A program made the position numbers and the translations under genes. From contig NZ_FOJG01000001.1 of the NCBI RefSeq assembly GCF_900110835.1, positions 1,127,022 through 1,191,021 on the forward strand: a DNA stretch of 64,000 bases. Reading direction: 5' to 3'. The notes under the pieces are model-generated. The model did not search any database. It saw only the letters and a program-made list of their open reading frames with translations, and was not told where the DNA came from. This DNA is from Chitinophaga arvensicola. Its GTDB lineage: Bacteria > Bacteroidota > Bacteroidia > Chitinophagales > Chitinophagaceae. Position 1 is the first letter of the stretch; each line of letters opens with the position of its first letter. Shown here piece by piece: positions 20,064-28,637 of this stretch.

Positions 20064-20723
20064 ATGCTGCAGCCTTCCACGTTGAAATTCCTTAAGCTAC
20101 TCAGGCTGAATAATAATAAGGTCTGGTTTGATGAGCACAAAACTGAATATATGGCCGCCAAGGCCGATTTTGAAAGCATGGTCCAGCAACTGATAGATGG
20201 CCTGATAAAACAGGATGCTACTATGCAGGGCTTACAGCTGAAAGATTGCGTGTTCCGTATCTATAAAGATGTACGTTTTTCCAAAGATAAAACTCCTTAC
20301 AAAATAAACATGGCCGCTTCCTTCCAGGCTGGCGGCAAAAAATCAACGCTCGCAGGCTATTATTTTCACCTGGAACCAGGCGGCAATAGTTTTGCTGGCG
20401 GTGGTATCTGGATGCCTGCTGCTCCCCAGTTGAAAAAGCTCCGCCAGGAAATTGATTATAACTTCCAGGAATTTGAACAGCTGATTTCTAATAAGGAGTT
20501 TATAAAACACTTTGGCAAAATAGAAGGCGATGCGCTGAAAACAGCTCCGCAGGGCTATCAGCCTGATAACCCGGCTATTGCCTATCTGAAACTTAAAAGT
20601 GTAATCGTTTCTCACCCTTTTACGGATGAAAATAGTACACAACCCGCGCTGGTAAGGGAAATTCTGAAGACTTTCGCCATTATGCAGCCGTTGGTACAAT
20701 TCATTAACCGCGCCATGGACTAA
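20064..20723 (+). CDS. DUF2461 domain-containing protein
   Basis: Conserved family of unknown function (DUF2461/TIGR02453), usually 210-230 residues; this one has 219. Recognised by NNNKVWFDEHK near the N-terminus, the central CVFRIYKDVRFSKDKTPYK block and the GGYYFHLEPGGNSFAGGGIW-like segment. No signal peptide, so cytosolic. It stands alone between the amt-porin unit and a convergent small gene. I can name no biochemical activity. Confidence 0.9.
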   Translation: MLQPSTLKFLKLLRLNNNKVWFDEHKTEYMAAKADFESMVQQLIDGLIKQDATMQGLQLKDCVFRIYKDVRFSKDKTPYKINMAASFQAGGKKSTLAGYYFHLEPGGNSFAGGGIWMPAAPQLKKLRQEIDYNFQEFEQLISNKEFIKHFGKIEGDALKTAPQGYQPDNPAIAYLKLKSVIVSHPFTDENSTQPALVREILKTFAIMQPLVQFINRAMD

Positions 20724-20730
20724 AGCTAAA

Positions 20731-20787
20731 AAGTGGTTTATTAGTTTAGCAAACGGATTTCACGCCTTTTAAACCAATAAACCACTT
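20731..20787 (-). terminator. Terminator between DUF2461 and a convergent small gene
   Basis: 18-base arms (AAGTGGTTTATTAGTTTA / TAAACCAATAAACCACTT) with one mismatch. On the minus strand the stem is followed by TTTAGCTTTA, so it mainly serves the small minus-strand gene. Confidence 0.7.
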
Positions 20788-20803
20788 CCCTGGTTGCCCA
20801 GGA

Positions 20804-21055
20804 TTAATTCTTATGAATCAGGAATTCGAACGGACGAGCTTTACGATTCTTTAAAAGATTTTCTTTGTCCGTACGTGCGTGGGCAAAACGTTGATTGTAA
20901 ACATTTGCCACTTCAATAATAGGTATAATTCCATCCAGAGTATCCTGCTGATCAACGATGTTCATGATCCTTGATACTTGTGAAGAGAAATTGGTGCTCC
21001 ACTCTTCGGTGAACTTGTGCATTAACAGAAGCTCGCGATTGGTGTTGGTTTTCAT
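20804..21055 (-). CDS. Small hypothetical protein, 83 residues
   Basis: Not recognised. A soluble, charged 83-residue protein (MKTNTNRELLLMHKFTEEW at the start, ending RKARPFEFLIHKN) with no signal peptide or membrane segment and probably helical. Support for it being real: own ATG, a convergent terminator immediately downstream, codon use like its neighbours, and no competing gene on the other strand. Confidence 0.6.
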   Translation of the reverse strand: MKTNTNRELLLMHKFTEEWSTNFSSQVSRIMNIVDQQDTLDGIIPIIEVANVYNQRFAHARTDKENLLKNRKARPFEFLIHKN

Positions 21056-21371
21056 AGGACTTAAGGGTGTTTTCTGATTAGAAAATAACGAAAAATACCG
21101 GCATCTCTAAAATTGGACTCCTCTTCTTTTTCAAAGAGGTTAGTTGGCATAGGATTATTACTACCAAAATTGGATTTTATCCCGCACAAATCAATACTAC
21201 TTCCGTGTAATTTTTAAGCTTTATGTGTTATGCTTTTGTAAAACGCGTAAAAAAGAGCAAGCGGTAAAACGCTTGCTCTTAATGAGTTATAAATATATTT
21301 TCGTATAGTCATATACGGGAGCCACCAATAAGGGTAGTATAACCCCTTAATTACATAGCACAACAGTATGA
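21056..21371. other. Intergenic region between the small gene and asd
   Basis: Carries the promoter of the small minus-strand gene, probably near 21060-21200, and the asd terminator at 21247-21280. No other gene or repeat seen. Confidence 0.4.
21247..21280 (-). terminator. Terminator of asd
   Basis: Perfect 11-base stem (AAGAGCAAGCG / CGCTTGCTCTT) with a 6-base loop. Read on the minus strand it is followed by TTTTTT, the classic intrinsic terminator layout, about 90 bases past the asd stop. Confidence 0.85.
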
Positions 21372-22361
21372 TTACAGCCAGTTTTTGCCGCTGAGGTATT
21401 CTGCAATCTGTACCGCGTTGGTAGCTGCACCTTTACGGAGGTTGTCTGCCACAATCCACATGTTCACTGTTTTGGCCTGTGTTTCATCCCTGCGGATGCG
21501 TCCTACAAACACTTCATCTTTGTCGTGCGCATCCTTCGGCATAGGATACAACGCTTTAGACGGATCGTCTACAACTATTACTCCTGGCGTACTTTCAAGC
21601 AATGCTCTCAGTTCGGCCACATCGTATTCATTTTCAAACTCAATGTTCACGGATTCACTATGACCACCCATTACCGGAATACGTACAGTCGTAGCCGTTA
21701 CCAGGATGCTGTCATCTCTCATAATCTTTTTGGTTTCATTGACCATCTTCATTTCTTCTTTCGTATAGCCGTTGTCGAGAAACACGTCTATCTGCGGAAT
21801 AACGTTCAGATCAATCGGATAAGCATATGCCATCTCACCGGTAATACCTTGTCTTTCATTCATTAACTGGGTTACCGCTTTTACACCGGTACCGGTTACT
21901 GACTGATAGGTAGAAACCACCACTCTTTTAATTTTATATTTTTCGTGCAAAGGTTTCAGCACCAACACCATCTGTATAGTGGAACAGTTAGGATTGGCAA
22001 TGATCTTGTCTTCCTGGGTAATGGCATCGCCATTTACCTCCGGTACTACCAGTTTCTTGGTAGGATCCATTCTCCAGGCACTGGAATTGTCAATTACCGT
22101 AATACCAGCAGCCGCAAACTTGGGCGCCCATTCCAGGGAAGTGCTGCCACCGGCAGAGAAAATTGCGACATTCGGCTGCATGGAAATCGCCGTTTCAGCA
22201 TTCACCACCTTCCAGGTCTTGCCCTTAAATGTTACTTCCTTACCAACGGACTTCTCAGAAGCCACGGGAATCAATTCAGTAACGGGAAAATTTCTTTCCG
22301 TTAACACCTGTAACATTTTTGAGCCTACCAGTCCGGTCGCTCCAACTACGGCAACTTTCAT
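21372..22361 (-). CDS. asd: Aspartate-semialdehyde dehydrogenase
   Basis: Catalyses NADPH-dependent reduction of aspartyl phosphate to aspartate semialdehyde, the branch step to lysine/diaminopimelate, threonine and methionine. The 329-residue length is typical. Seen: nucleotide-binding GATGLVGSKMLQVL at the N-terminus, IDNSSAWRMD, the catalytic cysteine in NPNCST, the QSVTGTG segment and substrate residues in the VMGGHSESVN region. A -7-like TAATTTTG at 22391-22398 on the minus strand gives a very short leader. Monocistronic. Confidence 0.97.
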   Translation of the reverse strand: MKVAVVGATGLVGSKMLQVLTERNFPVTELIPVASEKSVGKEVTFKGKTWKVVNAETAISMQPNVAIFSAGGSTSLEWAPKFAAAGITVIDNSSAWRMDPTKKLVVPEVNGDAITQEDKIIANPNCSTIQMVLVLKPLHEKYKIKRVVVSTYQSVTGTGVKAVTQLMNERQGITGEMAYAYPIDLNVIPQIDVFLDNGYTKEEMKMVNETKKIMRDDSILVTATTVRIPVMGGHSESVNIEFENEYDVAELRALLESTPGVIVVDDPSKALYPMPKDAHDKDEVFVGRIRRDETQAKTVNMWIVADNLRKGAATNAVQIAEYLSGKNWL

Positions 22362-22480
22362 TTTGTTTTACATTTTAAATTTTGGAAGCCCAAAATTAAT
22401 ATATAGGAGGCGCTTTTCATAGCATTAAGAATTTTTTTTACCATTTGCATGGCATTAACATAAGAGCGCGATCTGAATGC

Positions 22481-22488
22481 TAAGTTTG
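22481..22488 (+). promoter_or_regulatory. -7 promoter element of the lamin-tail protein gene
   Basis: TAAGTTTG matches TAnnTTTG 20 bases before the ATG at 22508. No -33 TTTG at the expected spacing. Confidence 0.4.
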
Positions 22489-22507
22489 AGTACCCAAAAA
22501 ATAGTCT

Positions 22508-24214
22508 ATGCGCCTACCCGTTGTTTGTTGCTGCCTGCTGCAGGCCCTGGCCGGTTTTACCCAGACTCCGGCCATTTACGATGTTGTTATCCATGAAGTG
22601 ATGCCCAAACCTACGCCCGTAGCCGGATTGCCCCCCTATGAATATATAGAGCTGCGGAACATAAGTACAGCGCCGGTGCAGCTGAAGGACTGGCGCATTG
22701 CCATAAATAAGCGGGAAGCCTTACTGCCGGCTTATTTACTGCAACCCGACAGTTTGCTGGTCCTCTGCGCTCCGGCTGCAGTAAATAGTTATAACATTCC
22801 CAATATCAGGGGAATAGATCGTTTCCCGGCCATTGCAGACGATAGTGCACTCATTGTATTGTATGATGCATTTAGAAGGGTAATACACGCCGTTGACTAC
22901 CATCAAGGCTGGTATGTGGGTGGAAAGGGTATAAGGGGCGGCATCAGCCTGGAAATGATCAATACGGCATTTCCCTGTAGTGGAAAAATGAATTGGGCGC
23001 CCAGTACCGCCCTTTCCGGTGGTACCCCCGGATGGCCCAATGCAGTTGGCGCGGGTACTATAGATCCCGGTAAACCGGATCTGTTGTTTGCTTCGCTGAC
23101 CGATAGCCTCCATGTTTTACTGCAATTCAGCAAAACGCTCGACAGCGCCCTGGCGGCCGATCCCGCCCGTTATCAATGTAGCGGAGGGATAAAGGTCAAT
23201 GCCTGCCGGGTGATCCCTCCCTTATTTAATAACGTAGAGCTGCGACTGTCGGCACCTTTGCAACCAACCGCCGTATACACCATCCAGACTAACGGGGTAG
23301 CGGATTGCAACGGAGAAGTGAGTGGCATATACAACAGCATCACCCTGGGCCTGCCGCAATTTCCGCTGCCGGGGGAGGTCCTCATCAGTGAGGTATTGTT
23401 TTACCCTCCCCCGGGTATCCCCGAATTTATAGAACTGTATAACGCCAGCCGGAAAGTGATCGCGCTAAATGAGTTACGCCTCTGTGCCCGTAAAGCGGAT
23501 GGCCGTTTTGAAGTTTTTAAGAAGATAATGAACGCAGGGCGACTGCTGATGCCCGGGCAATTACTGGCCATTACCACCAACACGGCCCTGCTTTGTGGAT
23601 ATTATCATTGTAAAGCACCGGAGAATATCCAGGAAACCGGCAGTTTGCCTTCCATGCCTATGGCAGCGGGACGAATAGTCCTGTTGCGGGCTGATAGTAC
23701 CGTCATAGATGAACTGCCTTACACGGATGGACAACACTTTCCACTGGCCAGCCAGTTAAAGGGTATTTCCCTGGAACGGCTGGACTATCACTTGCCGGCG
23801 GCCGATGGCAGTAACTGGCAATCGGCCGCCGCTACTGCAGGTTATGCTACTCCGGGTAGTCCTAATTCCCAACGCCGGGCCAATGCAGGGGATTCTCTCA
23901 ATATTGCATTGCTGCCGGAAGTGTTTTCGCCCGACAATGATGGCACGGATGATCAGGTACAGCTTTCCTGGCAACTGCCCGGTCCCGGCTTTGTAGGAAA
24001 TGTTATTATTTATGATTTACAGGGTAAACCAGTGAGGTACCTGGCCCGCAATGTACTGCTTGGAAATAGCGGATATTTATCATGGGATGGAATTGGTGAA
24101 AATGCAGTAGTTTTACCGCCAGGGATTTATATATTTTTTATAGAGATATTTAATCCCCGTGGATTCGTGAAACACTGGAAACGCACGGTGGTCATGGCAC
24201 GAAAGTTGAATTGA
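22508..24214 (+). CDS. Lamin-tail-domain protein with T9SS-type C-terminus
   Basis: Predicted secreted or surface protein of 568 residues. N-terminal signal peptide (MRLPVVCCCLLQALAGFTQ). Two lamin-tail-like domains are visible: the first around VIHEVMPKP with YIELRNIS, the second around VLISEVLFYPPPG with FIELYNAS; lamin-tail domains in bacteria are thought to bind surfaces or partner proteins. The C-terminus (PEVFSPDNDGTDD, LSWDGIGENAVVLPPGIYIF) is the gliding-motility/type B sorting pattern recognised by the T9SS. No PorP/SprF gene is adjacent. Function beyond export is unknown. Confidence 0.85.
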   Translation: MRLPVVCCCLLQALAGFTQTPAIYDVVIHEVMPKPTPVAGLPPYEYIELRNISTAPVQLKDWRIAINKREALLPAYLLQPDSLLVLCAPAAVNSYNIPNIRGIDRFPAIADDSALIVLYDAFRRVIHAVDYHQGWYVGGKGIRGGISLEMINTAFPCSGKMNWAPSTALSGGTPGWPNAVGAGTIDPGKPDLLFASLTDSLHVLLQFSKTLDSALAADPARYQCSGGIKVNACRVIPPLFNNVELRLSAPLQPTAVYTIQTNGVADCNGEVSGIYNSITLGLPQFPLPGEVLISEVLFYPPPGIPEFIELYNASRKVIALNELRLCARKADGRFEVFKKIMNAGRLLMPGQLLAITTNTALLCGYYHCKAPENIQETGSLPSMPMAAGRIVLLRADSTVIDELPYTDGQHFPLASQLKGISLERLDYHLPAADGSNWQSAAATAGYATPGSPNSQRRANAGDSLNIALLPEVFSPDNDGTDDQVQLSWQLPGPGFVGNVIIYDLQGKPVRYLARNVLLGNSGYLSWDGIGENAVVLPPGIYIFFIEIFNPRGFVKHWKRTVVMARKLN

Positions 24215-24279
24215 CGCACGCCCCCGTCGCAGGCTTTTTAAAGGCCAAAAATAGCCGTGGGCAATCTATTATAATTATT

Positions 24280-24287
24280 TATATTTG
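24280..24287 (+). promoter_or_regulatory. -7 promoter element of the DUF5606 gene
   Basis: TATATTTG matches TAnnTTTG and lies 20 bases before the ATG at 24308. Confidence 0.45.
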
Positions 24288-24307
24288 CGCTTCCTAAAAA
24301 TTTGAAC

Positions 24308-24976
24308 ATGCAGTACAGAGAAATTGTTGCAGTAACCGGATTGGGCGGTTTGTTTCAGTTAGTAGCCAGCAAACAAGATGGCGCCATCGTAAGGTCACTG
24401 GAAGATAAAAGTACAAGGTTTGTATCTTCCCGCGTGCATAATTTTACTCCACTGGAAAGTATTGAAGTATTCACTACCGGCGAAAACGTAAACCTGGCTG
24501 AAGTTTTCAAAGCCATGGATGAAAAAGCAGCGTCACACCCGCTCGTAGCAGGTAAAGCAGATAACAATGCTATCAAAGCTTATTTCAAAAGCGTATTCCC
24601 TGAATTCGATGAAGACAGAGTGTATGTGAGTGATATGAAGAAGATGGTAAAATGGTTTGGTATCCTCAAAGCAAACGATCTGTTGAAATTTGAAGAGATC
24701 CTCGCCGATGGTGAAGGTGAAGTAGAAGAAGTGGCAGTAGAAGAAACCGCTGCTCCTGAGAAAAAGAAAAAAGAAACTCCTGCAGCTGCTGAAGAAACAG
24801 CTACAGAAGAAAAGCCTAAAAAGCCACGCGCTAAAAAGGCAGAAAAAGAAGAAGGCGAAGGTGCAGAAGAAAAAGCACCTAAGAAAGCCAAAGCTAAGAA
24901 AGATGACGCGCCGGTAGCAGAAGGTGAAGAACCTAAAAAAGTTGCTAAGCCACGCAAGAAGAAAACAGAAGAATAG
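24308..24976 (+). CDS. DUF5606 domain-containing protein with Lys/Glu/Ala-rich tail
   Basis: Conserved Bacteroidota protein of unknown function. The first ~135 residues (MQYREIVAVTGLGGLFQLV, SIEVFTTGENV, MKKMVKWFGILKANDLL) match the DUF5606 family. The last ~85 residues are a low-complexity tail of alternating Lys, Glu, Ala and Pro (KPKKPRAKKAEKEEGEG and similar), resembling histone-like nucleic-acid-binding tails; this resemblance is compositional only. The ATG at 24308 is preferred over the TTG two codons earlier. A 20-base perfect terminator stem follows. Confidence 0.85.
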   Translation: MQYREIVAVTGLGGLFQLVASKQDGAIVRSLEDKSTRFVSSRVHNFTPLESIEVFTTGENVNLAEVFKAMDEKAASHPLVAGKADNNAIKAYFKSVFPEFDEDRVYVSDMKKMVKWFGILKANDLLKFEEILADGEGEVEEVAVEETAAPEKKKKETPAAAEETATEEKPKKPRAKKAEKEEGEGAEEKAPKKAKAKKDDAPVAEGEEPKKVAKPRKKKTEE

Positions 24977-25021
24977 TAAGAAGACAACTGTCTGATACTT
25001 TCAAATCAGTCAGGACCATAT

Positions 25022-25076
25022 TTCAGGCTTCTATTTACAGATGATTATTTTCTGTAAATAGAAGCCTGAATCGTTT
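25022..25076 (+). terminator. Very strong hairpin terminator after the DUF5606 gene
   Basis: Perfect 20-base stem (25022-25041 with 25051-25070) around a 9-base loop, followed by TCGTTTT. A long stem like this could also protect the 3' end of the mRNA. Confidence 0.75.
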
Positions 25077-25179
25077 TAGCATCCCGCTTTTTAACGATTC
25101 TTTTTAGCAATAGACGCCCGGCATTAGCATAAAAATGCCTAAATTTCTACATCCGAAAATTTTTAAAATAACAGATAGC

Positions 25180-26901
25180 ATGGATAAACTAAGTGCAGAT
25201 ATAAAGAAACTACCGCGTACATTTCTCCCGGAAGATTTTAAAGTAACTACCTGGGACGCCCTGCAACCCTACTTTGAAGCACTGCAGCAAAGAAATATCA
25301 ACAGCGTGACGGACCTGGAAAAGTGGCTCAAAGATATGAGCGAACTGGAAGCTGTTATCAGCGAAGATGCTTGCTGGCGCCAGATCCACATGACCTGCGA
25401 TATTACAGACAAATCACTCGAAGAAGCATTTGCCTACTTCTGCATGGAAATTCAGCCCAAGCTGCAACCCTATGCAGATGCACTCAATAAAAAGCTGCTG
25501 GAAAGCCCGTTTGTAAAGGAACTGGATGCGGACCTGTATAAAACCTATCTCAGGAATGTGCAGAAACAGGTAAAACTGTTCCGCGAGGAAAATATTCCTA
25601 TCCAGGCAGAACTGAGCGTAATGGCCCAGCAATATGGTGCTATTGCCGGTAAAATGACCATCAGGGTTAAAGACCAGGAATACACCCTGCAACAGGCGGC
25701 AAAGTTCCTGGAAAACAGCGACCGTGCACTACGTGAAGAAGTGTTTACCAAAACAGGCGCACGCCGCCTGGAAGACAGGGCCGCATTGGATAACCTGTAT
25801 ACCGGACTGGTTGCGAAACGCGACCAGGTCGCCAAAAATGCCGGCTTTGCTAATTACCGCGATTATAAATTCGAAGAACTGGGTCGCTTCGACTATACAA
25901 AAGAAGATGCATTCCAGTTCCATGAAGCGATTAAGGCACATATTGTTCCATTGGTACAGCAGATCCTGGAAAAACAAAAAGCAAAACTGCAACTCGATAC
26001 CTTAAGACCATGGGATACAGAAGCAGAACCGGTAGGCGTAAAGCCGCTGGAACCGTTTCATACCGGAGAAGAACTGGTGAATAAGGCCATTGCTACGTTC
26101 GACGAACTGGGACCATTCTTTGGGAATTGCCTGCGGGTAATGAAAGATATGGGCCGCTTTGACCTGGAAAGCCGCAATGGTAAAGCTCCCGGAGGTTATA
26201 ATTGCCCACTGGCAGAAACAGGTGTGCCTTTTATTTTCATGAATGCGGCTGGTCAGATGAAAGACCTGACTACAATGGTGCATGAAGGCGGTCATGCGGT
26301 ACACTCTTTCCTCAGTCACCACCTGGCACTCAGCGCCTTCAAGGAATATCCCATGGAGATTGCAGAAGTAGCCAGCATGAGCATGGAACTGTTTACCATG
26401 GATTACTGGAACATTTTCTTTGATGATGAAACACAGTTACGCCGCGCACGCCTCCAGCAACTGGAACGCGCCATCACCATTTTCCCGTGGATCGCTACCA
26501 TTGATAAATTCCAGCATTGGGTGTATGAACATCCACAACATACCACCGAAGAAAGAACGGCCAGATGGCTGGAAATACTGAACGAGTTTTCTCCGGCAGT
26601 GGTTGACTGGAGCGGTCATGAAGACTACCGCGCTATTACCTGGCAGAAACAACTGCACCTGTTTGAAGTGCCTTTCTATTACATAGAATACGGTATCGCA
26701 CAACTGGGTGCTATTGCCATGTGGAAACAATTCAGGGAAAATAAAACACAGGCGCTGAACAATTACGTACAGGCGTTGAGTTTAGGTAATACCAAAACAT
26801 TGCCTGAATTGTATAAAGCAGCAGGAATTAAATTTGATTTCTCACCGGCTTATGTAAAGGAGCTGGCCGATTTCGTGAAAGCGGAAATAGAGAAGATATA
26901 A
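25180..26901 (+). CDS. M3 family oligoendopeptidase
   Basis: Cytosolic zinc metallopeptidase (M3, oligoendopeptidase F-like) that degrades short peptides. Zinc motif HEGGH in TTMVHEGGHAVHSFL, with the third ligand Glu about 25 residues on in MEIAEVASMSMELF. The 573-residue length from ATG 25180 fits the family; an in-frame ATG at 25135 would add 15 residues. No signal peptide. Monocistronic, sharing a bidirectional terminator with the convergent fur-family gene. Confidence 0.93.
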   Translation: MDKLSADIKKLPRTFLPEDFKVTTWDALQPYFEALQQRNINSVTDLEKWLKDMSELEAVISEDACWRQIHMTCDITDKSLEEAFAYFCMEIQPKLQPYADALNKKLLESPFVKELDADLYKTYLRNVQKQVKLFREENIPIQAELSVMAQQYGAIAGKMTIRVKDQEYTLQQAAKFLENSDRALREEVFTKTGARRLEDRAALDNLYTGLVAKRDQVAKNAGFANYRDYKFEELGRFDYTKEDAFQFHEAIKAHIVPLVQQILEKQKAKLQLDTLRPWDTEAEPVGVKPLEPFHTGEELVNKAIATFDELGPFFGNCLRVMKDMGRFDLESRNGKAPGGYNCPLAETGVPFIFMNAAGQMKDLTTMVHEGGHAVHSFLSHHLALSAFKEYPMEIAEVASMSMELFTMDYWNIFFDDETQLRRARLQQLERAITIFPWIATIDKFQHWVYEHPQHTTEERTARWLEILNEFSPAVVDWSGHEDYRAITWQKQLHLFEVPFYYIEYGIAQLGAIAMWKQFRENKTQALNNYVQALSLGNTKTLPELYKAAGIKFDFSPAYVKELADFVKAEIEKI

Positions 26902-26905
26902 AGAG

Positions 26906-26944
26906 AAGAAGCCTTTGTGAATCGCTTGTTCACAAAGGCTTCTT
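26906..26944. terminator. Bidirectional terminator between the M3 peptidase and fur-family genes
   Basis: Perfect 16-base stem (AAGAAGCCTTTGTGAA / TTCACAAAGGCTTCTT) with loop TCGCTTG; followed by AATTATTT on the plus strand and TTTATATCTTC on the minus strand. Confidence 0.85.
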
Positions 26945-26946
26945 AA

Positions 26947-27381
26947 TTATTTGCAGGATTTACAGACCCCACTCACCACTACTTCCACATTATGTGCGGC
27001 ATAGCCTTTAGGAAGCTGTATTTGCGGCACATCTGTTTCATCTAAACAGATGGTATTGCCACACTCCTCACATTTAAAGTGAATATGATGATCATGGTGA
27101 TGATGCTCTGAGCATTCCGATTTGCATAAGGCGTAGCGCACAGAAGTATCTGTAGTTGGTATTTTATGAATGATTCCTTTATCGAGGAAAGTCTGTAAGG
27201 TTCGGTATACGGTAACGCGGTCGAACGACTGGCCTGCCAGCTTTTCGAAATCGCTGTGTTCCAGTGCGCCATTGCTTTTCATGAACAGTTCCAGGATCTT
27301 AGTCCTGGTTTCAGTTACACTCAGCTTGCTCTCGCGTAACAATCCACTTATTCTTTCTGTTATTTGTTGTTTGGTGCCCAT
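26947..27381 (-). CDS. Fur family transcriptional regulator (Fur/Zur/PerR type)
   Basis: Metal-responsive repressor of 144 residues, a usual Fur-family length. N-terminal winged helix with recognition region FDRVTVYRTLQTFLDKG; metal-binding half with a histidine-rich stretch (SEHHHHDHHIHFKCEECG), the structural zinc pair CEEC and the second pair CKSC at the C-terminus. Whether it senses iron, zinc or peroxide cannot be settled from sequence. It is second in an operon, 14 bases after a SCO gene. The divergent MerC/COG0523/TonB genes and the palindrome at 28168-28190 point to zinc (Zur), which is inference. Confidence 0.9.
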   Translation of the reverse strand: MGTKQQITERISGLLRESKLSVTETRTKILELFMKSNGALEHSDFEKLAGQSFDRVTVYRTLQTFLDKGIIHKIPTTDTSVRYALCKSECSEHHHHDHHIHFKCEECGNTICLDETDVPQIQLPKGYAAHNVEVVVSGVCKSCK

Positions 27382-27395
27382 GATGAAAAAAAACT

Positions 27396-28022
27396 TTATT
27401 CTTCCATTAAACGGTCTATGTCTGTAATCAGCCTGTTCACATCCTGTTGCTTGGTACCTTCATACAGGCCACGTATCTGGCCGGCCTTGTCTACCAGTGC
27501 AAACCATTGGGTGTGTACAAAGTCTTCTTCCCCGGTATAAACGCCGTCGTCTACCAGGTAACCCTGCCGCGCCATACGGTACAACTGCTTCTTATCTCCG
27601 GTGAGGAACCACCAGTTTTTAGCATCAGCATTATGTTTGGCGGCGTATGCTTTTAGCACGGGAACGCTGTCGTGTTCCGGATCTACTGTATGCGAAAGGA
27701 TCAGGAAATCGGGTTTGTCTTTATATTTTGCATACACTTTATCCATATTGGCATTCATCTTCGGACAAATACCAGTACAGGTAGTGAAGAAGAATTCAGA
27801 TACGTAAATTTTTCCTTCCACATCGGCTTTCGCTTTGGTTTTTCCATCCTGATCCGTAAAGGAAAATCCCGGGACCGTATGACCTGGCGCGCCCAGATGA
27901 GGCAGTTTATCTTTTCCAAAGAAGGTGCCTGTCTCTCCTTTTATAACAAATCCTGCGTAGCCCAGGAAACCCGCGCTCAGCACTACAAAAAACGAAATCA
28001 GTATAATTGCTTTCTTCGACAT
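27396..28022 (-). CDS. SCO family copper chaperone/thioredoxin-like protein (first copy)
   Basis: Membrane-anchored thioredoxin-fold protein of the SCO1/SenC family, which delivers copper to cytochrome oxidase or handles redox at its CuA site. From ATG 28022 (MSKKAIILISFFVVLSAGF, an uncleaved N-terminal anchor) it has 208 residues. The copper-binding CTGIC motif and the distal His in EEDFVHTQWFALVD are both present. The start is supported by a minus-strand -7 element (TACCTTTG at 28051-28058); the longer frame opening at 28112 would begin upstream of transcription. Co-transcribed with the fur-family gene. A second SCO lies in the oxidase cluster at 49,738. Confidence 0.9.
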   Translation of the reverse strand: MSKKAIILISFFVVLSAGFLGYAGFVIKGETGTFFGKDKLPHLGAPGHTVPGFSFTDQDGKTKAKADVEGKIYVSEFFFTTCTGICPKMNANMDKVYAKYKDKPDFLILSHTVDPEHDSVPVLKAYAAKHNADAKNWWFLTGDKKQLYRMARQGYLVDDGVYTGEEDFVHTQWFALVDKAGQIRGLYEGTKQQDVNRLITDIDRLMEE

Positions 28023-28132
28023 AGGTATAATCCCTGTTTTGTTCAATATACAAAGGTAGGGCATAGTTGACAGATACCCATCAGTACCATTGATCTCCCA
28101 ATTTTTTAACACACCTGCAACGTTTTACAATT

Positions 28133-28156
28133 GATAAAATAATTTATCTGATAAAT
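28133..28156 (+). promoter_or_regulatory. Fur-type hexamer array upstream of merC
   Basis: GATAAA (28133-28138), TTTATC (28143-28148) and GATAAA (28150-28155) form overlapping inverted repeats; the last two make a perfect 7-1-7 palindrome (ATTTATC-T-GATAAAT, 28142-28156). This is the hexamer architecture described for Fur boxes. It sits just upstream of the merC -33 element. Confidence 0.45.
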
Positions 28157-28167
28157 GAGTGTGATTT

Positions 28168-28190
28168 ATTTTGCAACAATGTTGCAAAAT
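28168..28190 (+). promoter_or_regulatory. Perfect 10-3-10 palindrome, probable Zur/Fur-family operator
   Basis: Arms ATTTTGCAAC and GTTGCAAAAT around AAT. It covers the -33 TTTG and most of the spacer of the merC promoter, the expected place for a repressor. The nearest candidate regulator is the Fur-family protein encoded divergently. The exact metal is inference. Confidence 0.65.
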
Positions 28191-28202
28191 TATGTAGTTT
28201 TG
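28170..28202 (+). promoter_or_regulatory. merC promoter (-33 and -7 elements)
   Basis: TTTG at 28170-28173, a 21-base spacer and TAGTTTTG at 28195-28202 match the Bacteroidota consensus. The predicted transcription start is about 28208, giving a short leader to the ATG at 28224. Confidence 0.65.
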
Positions 28203-28223
28203 TCCGGATAGAAAAATGGGGAC

Positions 28224-28637
28224 ATGGAATTGAATATTTTAAAGAAGATGAATCTGGACAGCATCGGGATTGGCGCGTCCGTTTTATGTGCAGTGCATTG
28301 TGCGGTACTTCCGTTGATGCTAACGGTACTGCCCTTGTTGGGTTCGCATGTATTGGAGAATGAAAAACTGGAATATGGACTGCTCTCCTTTTCTTTTGCA
28401 GTGGGCTGTTTTTCGCTGGGACGCGGATATCTGCGTCATCACCGCCGGTTAACACCGATGCTGCTATTTGCGGTTGGCTTCGCTTTGTTGCTGGGTGGCC
28501 ACTTTGTAATAGACGGCGGTTACTGGGAACCAGCTATCATTTTTGCCGGTGCCGTTGGAATAACGGGAGCGCATATATTAAATCTCAGACGTTGTAAGGA
28601 ATGTGCAGTGGGGCATAAGCAGGAAGCCCAGGGATAA
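28224..28637 (+). CDS. MerC domain-containing membrane protein
   Basis: Small inner-membrane protein of the MerC family, first described in mercury import; chromosomal Bacteroidota copies often sit with metal regulators. The 137-residue protein has about four membrane helices and the paired-cysteine motif ASVLCAVHCAVLP in helix 1; two more cysteines occur in RRCKEC at the C-terminus, followed by a hydrophilic tail. No merA, merP or merR is nearby, so mercury resistance is unlikely. The operator over its promoter and the COG0523 and TonB genes downstream suggest a role in zinc or other metal handling (inference). Confidence 0.85.
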   Translation: MELNILKKMNLDSIGIGASVLCAVHCAVLPLMLTVLPLLGSHVLENEKLEYGLLSFSFAVGCFSLGRGYLRHHRRLTPMLLFAVGFALLLGGHFVIDGGYWEPAIIFAGAVGITGAHILNLRRCKECAVGHKQEAQG

